Below are positions 58,065 through 64,000 of a stretch of DNA of 64,000 nucleotides, piece after piece. The stretch lies in NCBI RefSeq assembly GCF_036227565.1, contig NZ_CP109460.1:7378001-7442000 (forward strand), given 5' to 3'. Position 1 is the stretch's first letter; each line of letters starts with the position of its first letter. A model generated the notes under the pieces. It saw nothing but the letters and a program-made list of their open reading frames with translations. It was not told where the DNA came from and did not search any database. The DNA is from Streptomyces sp. NBC_01454. Lineage in GTDB: Bacteria; Actinomycetota; Actinomycetes; Streptomycetales; Streptomycetaceae. The translations under genes and the position numbers were made by a program.

Positions 58065-59146
58065 CGCGAACGGCCGTGGACCCGTGCACCGGCGTGGCGG
58101 ACGACGGGCCCTCCGCGCGCCGCACCCCGCGCGCCGGACTGCTCGCCGCCGGGCTCGGGATCGCCCTGGTGGCGGCGCTGACCGCGGCGGTCGCTCTGGG
58201 CTCCACCGACATCGCGCCCGGCCACGTCTGGTCGGTGGTGCTGCGGCGGCTCGGCGGAGCGCCGGCCCGGGCGGGGACCGACGACCTGATCGTGTGGCAA
58301 CTGCGGGTGCCGCGGGCGCTGTTGGCGGCGGTGGCGGGTGCCGGCCTCGGGCTGGTGGGGACGGCGACCCAGGCGATGGTGCGCAATCCGCTGGCCGACC
58401 CCTATCTGCTGGGCATCTCCAACGGTGCCTCGCTCGGCGCGGTCGCCGCCATCGTGCTGGGTGTCTCGGCCGACTCACTCCTGGGGCTGGGGCTCTCGGC
58501 GGCCGCGTTCGCCGGTGCGCTCGTCTCGTTCGCGCTGGTGTGGTGCATCGCCCGGCGGGGCGGTGGCTTCTCGCCGCTGCGGCTGGTGCTGGCCGGGGTG
58601 GGCATCGGGCAGTTCCTCTCCGGCTTCACCAGCTATCTGGTGTTGCAGGCCGGCGATGAACAGCAGACCCGCAGCGTGCTGTTCTGGCTGATGGGCAGCC
58701 TGGGCGGGGCCACCTGGAGCGTCCTGTGGCTGCCGGCGGCCGCGGTCGCCGCCGGGCTGCTGGCGCTCCAGGCGCGGGCCCGTGCCATGAACGCGCTGAT
58801 CATGGGCGACGAGACCGCGGCCGGCGTGGGCGTGGACGTCACCCGGCTGCGCAGGGAGCTGTTCGTGGTGACCGGACTGCTGACCGGTGTCCTGGTCGCG
58901 GTCTCCGGGGCCATCGGCTTCGTGGGCCTGATGGTGCCGCATCTGTGCCGGCTGGTCGTCGGCGGCGACCACCGCCGGCTGCTGCCGCTGTCCGCGCTGA
59001 CCGGCGCGCTGCTGCTGGTGGTCGTGGACCTGGTGTGCCGTACGGCCATGGACACCCAGGAGCTGCCGGTGGGCGTCGTCACCGCGATGATCGGGGCGCC
59101 CGTCCTGCTGTTCCTCCTGGACCGGCGGATGGAGGCGGGCCGGTGA
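58061..59146 (+). CDS. FecCD-family ABC permease
   Basis: The 361-residue membrane protein has about 10 helices and the FecCD signatures RVPRALLAAVAGAGLGLVGT, MVRNPLADPYLLGISNGAS and GFVGLMVPHLCRLVVGGDHR. It forms the membrane channel of a BtuCD-type importer. Start and end overlap the neighbouring genes by 4 bp each, so the three genes are one tightly coupled operon. Confidence 0.92.
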   Translation: MTRTAVDPCTGVADDGPSARRTPRAGLLAAGLGIALVAALTAAVALGSTDIAPGHVWSVVLRRLGGAPARAGTDDLIVWQLRVPRALLAAVAGAGLGLVGTATQAMVRNPLADPYLLGISNGASLGAVAAIVLGVSADSLLGLGLSAAAFAGALVSFALVWCIARRGGGFSPLRLVLAGVGIGQFLSGFTSYLVLQAGDEQQTRSVLFWLMGSLGGATWSVLWLPAAAVAAGLLALQARARAMNALIMGDETAAGVGVDVTRLRRELFVVTGLLTGVLVAVSGAIGFVGLMVPHLCRLVVGGDHRRLLPLSALTGALLLVVVDLVCRTAMDTQELPVGVVTAMIGAPVLLFLLDRRMEAGR

Positions 59147-59931
59147 CCGTCGAGATCGAGGATCTGCACGTCGGCTACGCCGGCCGCGATGTCGTCGCCG
59201 GAGTGCGCCTGATGGCGGCGGCCGGCGAGATCGCCGGGCTCGTCGGGCCCAACGGCAGCGGCAAGTCCACCGTGCTGCGGACCGTCTACCGGCATCTGCG
59301 GCCCACCGCAGGACGGGTGCTGCTGGCGGGGTGCGACCTGCGCACCCTGACACCGGGGCAGACCGCCCGGCAGGTCGCCGCGCTGCCGCAGGAGCGCGGC
59401 AGCGACTTCGAGCTGACCGTGCGCGAAGTGGTGGCGATGGGCCGGACGCCCTACAAACGGGCCTTCGCGGGCGAGGACCGCGCCGACCGGGAGAGCGTGG
59501 CCGGCGCCCTGGCCGCCGTCGGGATGGCCGGGCAGGGCGTCCGCCGGTTCTCCGCCCTGTCCGGGGGCGAGCGTCAACGGGTGCTGCTGGCCCGCGCGTT
59601 CGCCCAGGACCCGGACGTGCTGGTGCTGGACGAGCCCACCAACCACCTCGATGTACGGCATCAGGTGGAGCTGCTCGCGCTGCTGCGGGCCCAGCGCCGG
59701 ACGACGCTGATCTCCCTGCACGACCTGAACGCCGCGGCCTCCCTGTGCGACCGGCTGCATGTGCTGCACGCCGGGCGGGTGGTGGCGTCCGGCGCCCCCC
59801 GCGACGTGCTCACGCCGCAGCTGTTGGCCGAGGTGTTCGGGGTGCGCGCCGCGGTCACCGCCCATCCGCTCACCGGCGATCCGCTGATCGCCTTCGACCA
59901 CCGTGAGCCGCTGGCCGCCGACGACGGTTGA
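59143..59931 (+). CDS. ABC importer ATPase (BtuD/FecE-type)
   Basis: The 262-residue ATPase has Walker A GPNGSGKST, Q-loop ALPQERG, signature LSGGERQRV, Walker B VLVLDEPTNHLD and the switch His in SLHDLN. It powers import through the FecCD permease. GTG at 59143 overlaps the permease stop (GTGA). It ends convergently with the isonitrile synthase gene at 59950, 18 bp apart. Confidence 0.93.
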   Translation: MTVEIEDLHVGYAGRDVVAGVRLMAAAGEIAGLVGPNGSGKSTVLRTVYRHLRPTAGRVLLAGCDLRTLTPGQTARQVAALPQERGSDFELTVREVVAMGRTPYKRAFAGEDRADRESVAGALAAVGMAGQGVRRFSALSGGERQRVLLARAFAQDPDVLVLDEPTNHLDVRHQVELLALLRAQRRTTLISLHDLNAAASLCDRLHVLHAGRVVASGAPRDVLTPQLLAEVFGVRAAVTAHPLTGDPLIAFDHREPLAADDG

Positions 59932-59949
59932 CGGGCCCGCCCCGCCGCC

Positions 59950-60897
59950 TCACCCGGCCGCGAAGTGGCTCGGCCGCCCCTGCCGCAGTACGGGGCGGCC
60001 GAGTCCTTCGGCGTCCGCGCGGTGCAGCAACTCCCGCCGTCCGTCGGCGTGTTCCAGCACGCACGCGTGCCAGGGCGTCATCCACACATCGGGGGCGTCC
60101 AGCAGCCGGATGCCGAACTTGGCCGAGCCCCGCGGCTGCGGATGGATGGACAGCCGGAACGCCCCCGGGTGGTGTGCCGCGATCAGCTCGCCCCAGGCGC
60201 GGCTGCGCTGCATCACCCCGTAGGCCCGGCGCCGGCAGCTGCGCTGCCGGGCCGACCGGGTGCCCGCGAACGAGGCGGAGTCCTCGAAGAGGAACTTGGT
60301 GATGCCCTGGTACAGCCGCCGGGTCGGCTCGTCGCTGCGGGTCAAGGACCGCAGCAGGTCCAGGGGCGGGGCGTAGCGCTCGTGGACCAGCGACCGCTTG
60401 GCGTCGTGCGACAGCTCCTGCCCGTACACGTCCCGCAGGTCGAAGACCTCCAGCTGGGTCAGGCCCTCGTCGTGGATCAGGGTGCGCAGGGCGTCGGCAT
60501 AGGCATCGATGTCACGGTCCGGCACCTGGATGAGATCGCTGAAGACATGGCCGTCCGAGCAGATGGCCATCCGGGCCCCGGGCGGATGGAGCGCGGCGAT
60601 CCGGGCGCACAGCCCGTCCAGGAAGCGCAGCGCCAGCCGTTCGCCCTCGTCGGGCAGGTGGCCGAGCACCTTGGCCGGGTTGGGGGACTTGCACGGGAAG
60701 CCCGGCAGGGTGAAGACGATCGGCTCGCCCGCCGCCACCGGGGTGGCCAGCTGCCGCAGTTGGGCGGGGAAGGCGTCGGGGGAGTCGTCGTGGCCGGTGT
60801 CCAGCGTGCGCCGGTGGGGCAGCAGGGTGGCGAGCACCGCCAGACACACGGCCCGTACTTCGGTGTGCGCGTCGGGCGGCGCCGGTACGGTCAGCAC
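59950..60897 (-). CDS. DIT1/PvcA-family isonitrile synthase
   Basis: The 315-residue enzyme matches the PF05141 family: LPGFPCKSPNPAKVLGHLPD, ICSDGHVFSDLIQVPD, IHDEGLTQLEVFDLRDVYG and RRRAYGVMQRSRAWGELIA. PvcA/IsnA enzymes convert the alpha-amino group of tyrosine or tryptophan to an isonitrile using ribulose-5-phosphate as carbon source. GTG 60897 overlaps the end of the P450 gene, so synthase and P450 are translationally coupled. Which amino acid is used is unknown. Confidence 0.9.
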   Translation of the reverse strand: MLTVPAPPDAHTEVRAVCLAVLATLLPHRRTLDTGHDDSPDAFPAQLRQLATPVAAGEPIVFTLPGFPCKSPNPAKVLGHLPDEGERLALRFLDGLCARIAALHPPGARMAICSDGHVFSDLIQVPDRDIDAYADALRTLIHDEGLTQLEVFDLRDVYGQELSHDAKRSLVHERYAPPLDLLRSLTRSDEPTRRLYQGITKFLFEDSASFAGTRSARQRSCRRRAYGVMQRSRAWGELIAAHHPGAFRLSIHPQPRGSAKFGIRLLDAPDVWMTPWHACVLEHADGRRELLHRADAEGLGRPVLRQGRPSHFAAG

Positions 60898-62156
60898 GCG
60901 GCGTCCGGCCCGTTCATGACGGGACAGCCGCTCGCCGCCCCGTAGGTCACCGGCAGCCGGTCGACGCCGCGCGCCAGGACCGCCGGGATCCAGCTCAGTT
61001 CGCCGTCCGGAACGGCCGGCCGCAGACCCGGCAGCCGCCGCAGCAGGGTGCCCAGGGCGATCTGGAGTTCGATACGGGCGAGCGCGGCGCCGGGGCAGAA
61101 GTGGATGCCGTGGCCGAAGGCGAGGTGCGGGTTGGGGGAGCGCTCGAAGTCGAGGGTGTCCGCGTCGGGGAACTGCCGGCCGTCGCGGTTCGCCGCGCAC
61201 AGCGACACGATGACCGAGTCGCCCGCCGGGATCCGGGTGCCGTGCAGCTCGGCGTCCTCGGCGAGGAACCGCCAGGTCGTCAGCTCGAAGGCGCTGTCGT
61301 ACCGCAGGAGTTCCTCGACCGCGCGGGGCAGCAGCTCCGGACGGCCGGCCAGCGCCGCGAGGTGCGCGGGGTGCCGCAGCAGGGTGACCAGCGCCGTGGT
61401 GATCTGGTTGGTGACCGGTTCCTGCCCCGCCACCAGCAGCTGGAAGAGCATGGAGTCCAGCTCCTCCCGGCCGAGCGCGCCGGCGTCGTGGGCGGCCACC
61501 AGCCGGGAGAGCAGATCCTCGCCGCCCGTCGCGCGCCGGTGGTGGACCAGGTCGGCGATGTACTGCTGGAGCCCGCGCAGCCGTGCCTCGTACGCCGGGC
61601 GGCCCGGGTCGGTGGGCCCCACGGGCTGGACGACCTTGCCCCAGTCCCGGTCGAAGCGGGCCGCGAACTCCTCGGGCAGCCCGATGACCTCCGCGAGGAC
61701 CTGGAAGGGGAAGCGGGCCGCGAAGGTCTCCACCAGGTCGGTTTCGCCGCTCTCCGGGAGGCCGTCGAGCAGCGCGTCGGCCATCGCCTGGAAGCGCGGG
61801 CGGAGCGCCTCGACGCGCTGCGGGGCGAAGGCGTCGCCGAGCAGCCGGCGCAGCTCGGTGTGCCGGGGCGGGTCCTGGTGCAGCAGATGCACCTGGAGCT
61901 GGGAGTGCTGGGGCTCGGGCATGATCGAGGCGCGCGCCCGCCAGGCCGCGTTGCCCCGCGAGTGGTGCTTGCCCAGCCGCGCGTCGGTCAGTGCCCGGTG
62001 CGCGGCCTCGTAGCCGGTGACCAGCCAGGCGTACACCCCGCTGGGGAAGCGCACCCGGTGGACGGGACCGCGCTCGCGCAGCTCGGCGTAGAGCGGATAG
62101 GGGTCACGCTTGTACTCCGCCCCGTGGAGCTCCACGGGTTCGGACGGTCTGGACAC
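60891..62156 (-). CDS. Cytochrome P450 coupled to isonitrile synthase
   Basis: The 421-residue P450 has the heme-binding loop AFGHGIHFCPGAALAR (Cys354), the K-helix motif EELLRY (ExxR) and an I-helix segment VAGQEPVTNQ. In the last the conserved acid-Thr pair (A/G-G-x-E/D-T) has Pro at the Thr position, so proton delivery for normal monooxygenation may be altered. GTG 62156 follows AGGAGG at 5 nt. It lies first in the minus-strand operon with the isonitrile synthase and probably oxidises or couples its product. Confidence 0.9.
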   Translation of the reverse strand: MSRPSEPVELHGAEYKRDPYPLYAELRERGPVHRVRFPSGVYAWLVTGYEAAHRALTDARLGKHHSRGNAAWRARASIMPEPQHSQLQVHLLHQDPPRHTELRRLLGDAFAPQRVEALRPRFQAMADALLDGLPESGETDLVETFAARFPFQVLAEVIGLPEEFAARFDRDWGKVVQPVGPTDPGRPAYEARLRGLQQYIADLVHHRRATGGEDLLSRLVAAHDAGALGREELDSMLFQLLVAGQEPVTNQITTALVTLLRHPAHLAALAGRPELLPRAVEELLRYDSAFELTTWRFLAEDAELHGTRIPAGDSVIVSLCAANRDGRQFPDADTLDFERSPNPHLAFGHGIHFCPGAALARIELQIALGTLLRRLPGLRPAVPDGELSWIPAVLARGVDRLPVTYGAASGCPVMNGPDAAC

Positions 62157-62458
62157 GGCATCCTCCTGCGGTGACGTCGAACCGCGCCCGGACGGCACGG
62201 CGTTGGAGAGGTCGGGCAGGGGGCGCGCCGAGTTCCCGTGGGGCGGGGGGAAATTCGGGTGAGCGGGCGAAAGCCGGCCGGACGGGGTGGCCGCGGGCGG
62301 TGCAACGGGTGCCACCCACCCAGCTGCGCGGGCACCGCAATCCCAGTTAGTCGGCCCCGGGAGCCACTCGGTTCCGGCGACGGAACGGGACAAACCTCAC
62401 GTGCCGACGGACCCCCGATCGCCCTCGCCGCACCGGCCGCAGCTGCCACCATGACGCG
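62157..62458. other. Divergent regulatory region of P450 and copper genes
   Basis: About 300 bp with no gene; promoters of the leftward biosynthetic genes and the rightward copper genes must be here. No strong inverted repeat or copper-operator consensus is visible. Confidence 0.35.
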
Positions 62459-62740
62459 ATGTCCAGCTCTTCCGCCGACCGCAGTCGGCCCCCTCTCCGC
62501 CAGGCCGTCACACGGCTGCTGCCCGCCCGGCCGGTCCTCGGTTTCCTCGCGCTGCTGGTGGTGCTCGGCACCCTGTCGTACGCCGTCGGCACCGCGGTCG
62601 GCCCGGTGGCACCGGGGCTGCGCCCGGCCGGCGGGAGCGGTACGGGAGGCGGTGCGCCCGACGGCGGCGGGGACATGGGCGGGATGCACGGCATGGGCGC
62701 CGCGGCCCCCCGTCCGCTGCCGGTGGGAGGGCCGCGATGA
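62459..62740 (+). CDS. Small Met/His-rich membrane protein (putative copper-binding)
   Basis: The 93-residue protein has one transmembrane helix (LGFLALLVVLGTLSYAVGTA) and a Gly-rich tail containing GGDMGGMHGMG. Methionine and histidine spaced this way bind Cu(I) in copper-handling proteins. The ATG has no ribosome binding site, so it may be leaderless. Its stop overlaps the P-type ATPase start by 4 bp (ATGA). It may deliver or collect copper for the pump. Confidence 0.7.
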   Translation: MSSSSADRSRPPLRQAVTRLLPARPVLGFLALLVVLGTLSYAVGTAVGPVAPGLRPAGGSGTGGGAPDGGGDMGGMHGMGAAAPRPLPVGGPR

Positions 62741-64000
62741 CGCCGCAGCCCGGGCCCGTCCCCGCACAGCAGCGGACCGCCGACCGGACCACCACCCTCA
62801 CGGTCGGCGGCATGACCTGCGCGGCCTGTGTGGGCCGGGTCGAGAAGAAGCTCGGCCGGCTGGACGGCGTCACCGCCTCGGTCAACCTCGCCACCGGCCG
62901 GGCCACGGTCAGCCACCCCGCGGCGGTGTCCGCCACCGACCTCATCGCCACCGTCGAGGCCGCCGGCTTCACCGCCCACCTCCCCGAACCGGACCCGGAT
63001 CGGGACGCGGACGGGGACGGGGACGGGGACGGGGACGCGAGTCGGGCACCCGCCGGCGGCCCGGACGACGGCGGTCCGGACGACGGGGAGGACGCCGCCC
63101 GCGCCGAACGCCACCGGCTGCTGGTGACCGCGCTGCTCTCGCTGCCCGTCCTGGTGCTGTCGATGGTGCCCGGATGGCAGTTCCGCAACTGGCAGTGGCT
63201 GTGCTTCGTGCTGGCCGCACCGGTCGCCGTGTGGGGCGCCGCCCCCTTCCACGCCCGTGCGCTGCGCGGACTGCGGCACGGCGCCGCGACCATGGACACC
63301 CTGGTCTCCCTCGGCGTCGCCGCTTCCTTCGGCTGGTCCACCTATGCGCTGTTCCTCGGCGGGGCCGGCGCGCCCGGGATGACCATGCCGTTCAGCCTGC
63401 TGCCCACGGCCGGCGACGGCGTGGCGCACCTCTACCTCGAAGCCGCCGTCGGCGTCCCGCTGTTCGTGCTGGCCGGGCGCCGCATGGAGGCCAGGGCCCG
63501 GCACGGCACCGGCGCCGCGCTGCGGGCCCTGGCCGAACTCGCCGCCAAGGACGTCGCCGTGCCGACGGCCGACGGTGAGAGGCGTATCCCCGTGAGCCGG
63601 CTGCGGGTCGGGGACCGCTTCCTGGTCCGGCCCGGCGAACGGGTCGCCACCGACGGCACCGTCGTCGAGGGCAGCTCCGCCCTCGACCTGTCCCTGATCA
63701 CCGGCGAGAGCCGCCCGGTCGAGGTCGGTCCGGGCGCGGCGGCCGTCGGCGGCGCGGTCAACTCCGGCGGGCTGCTGGAGGTACGGGCCGGCGCGGTGGG
63801 CGCAGACACCCAACTCGCCCGGATCACCCGCCTCGTCGAGGACGCCCAGACCGGCAAGACCAGGGTCCAGCGGCTGGCCGACGCGGTGGCGGCGGTCTTC
63901 GTCCCCGCCGTCCTGACCGTCTCGGTCAGCGTCCTGGGATTCTGGCTCGGTGCCGGAGCCGACCCGCAGGCCGCGGTGACCGCCGCGGTGGCCGTCCTGG
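62737..64000 (+). CDS. copA: Copper-type P-type ATPase, 5' part (runs off the window)
   Basis: The visible 421 residues have an N-terminal HMA domain (GGMTCAACVGRVEKKLGRLD, with CxxC), an Asp/Gly-rich linker encoded by a GGGGAC repeat (about 63010-63045), several membrane helices and the actuator motif LITGES. The CPC metal-binding motif and phosphorylation site DKTGT lie beyond the edge. Cu(I) export is the expected role. It is coupled to the Met/His-rich protein and sits next to isonitrile biosynthesis genes. Confidence 0.9.
   Translation, partial: MTPQPGPVPAQQRTADRTTTLTVGGMTCAACVGRVEKKLGRLDGVTASVNLATGRATVSHPAAVSATDLIATVEAAGFTAHLPEPDPDRDADGDGDGDGDASRAPAGGPDDGGPDDGEDAARAERHRLLVTALLSLPVLVLSMVPGWQFRNWQWLCFVLAAPVAVWGAAPFHARALRGLRHGAATMDTLVSLGVAASFGWSTYALFLGGAGAPGMTMPFSLLPTAGDGVAHLYLEAAVGVPLFVLAGRRMEARARHGTGAALRALAELAAKDVAVPTADGERRIPVSRLRVGDRFLVRPGERVATDGTVVEGSSALDLSLITGESRPVEVGPGAAAVGGAVNSGGLLEVRAGAVGADTQLARITRLVEDAQTGKTRVQRLADAVAAVFVPAVLTVSVSVLGFWLGAGADPQAAVTAAVAVL

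Overview
The window is about 72% G+C, with strong third-position G/C bias, GTG and occasional TTG starts, Shine-Dalgarno sites of the GGAGG type, and gene families typical of the genus. I read it as a chromosomal accessory region of a Streptomyces (or close relative). No rRNA operon, CRISPR array or complete tRNA gene is visible.

Layout. (1) 1-9,000 is a molybdenum locus. It has two paralogous HTH-Mop regulators that look leaderless, a tandem-Mop molbindin, ModA, a fused ModB-ModC, and a small molybdopterin-fold protein. Around these are decay products: a C-terminal scrap of a molybdenum hydroxylase beside a PucR-type regulator, an MFS scrap in front of a marR gene, and an acetyltransferase with its middle deleted. 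(2) 9,000-12,250 holds a deazaflavin-type reductase, a SulP transporter with beta-carbonic anhydrase, and a small secreted protein. (3) 12,385-15,819 (minus strand) is a compact operon that looks like an undescribed RiPP cluster. It encodes a 51-residue precursor with three GCIS blocks separated by AAPK, then a long stem-loop, a PaaK-like adenylate-forming enzyme, a small protein with an IDEIWH motif, and an MFS exporter. A HoxX-like formyltransferase/hydratase is divergent from it. (4) 18,000-34,400 is mixed chromosomal content: secreted protein, lone winged-helix regulator, APC permease, DinB protein, SpoIIE phosphatase, double VOC protein, streptogrisin-like protease with Gly/Ala-rich insertions, tdh-kbl, LysR, and a ClC channel whose stop codon is the insertion point of an IS110-family element.

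(5) 37,654-44,671 is an NHLM-type peptide export locus: a double-glycine precursor with a cysteine-free core, an HlyD-like protein, a C39 peptidase-ABC exporter, a second ABC exporter with an N-terminal sensor-like region, and a cyclic-nucleotide-binding-fold protein. (6) 44,686-51,857 is a 7.2 kb island bounded by imperfect direct repeats resembling the 3' half of a tRNA gene. It carries a GntR regulator with its own palindromic operators, a DUF1152 protein, an anti-sigma-type ATPase, a 65-nt-arm inverted repeat, small membrane proteins and a membrane-anchored putative PD-(D/E)XK protein. I see no integrase or replication gene, so it is probably decayed. (7) 51,931-56,708 holds an alkylsulfatase, a GNAT-AAA fusion and a PucR-type regulator.

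(8) 57,000-64,000 is a metal-related locus: a FecBCD-type metallophore uptake system (three overlapping genes), then on the opposite strand a cytochrome P450 translationally coupled to a DIT1/PvcA isonitrile synthase, then a small Met/His-rich membrane protein overlapping a copper-type P-type ATPase that runs off the window. I infer an isonitrile metallophore (possibly copper-binding) made, taken up and detoxified by neighbouring genes.

The two best candidates for something new are the GCIS-repeat RiPP operon (12,385-15,819) and the isonitrile/P450/metallophore locus (57,000-64,000).
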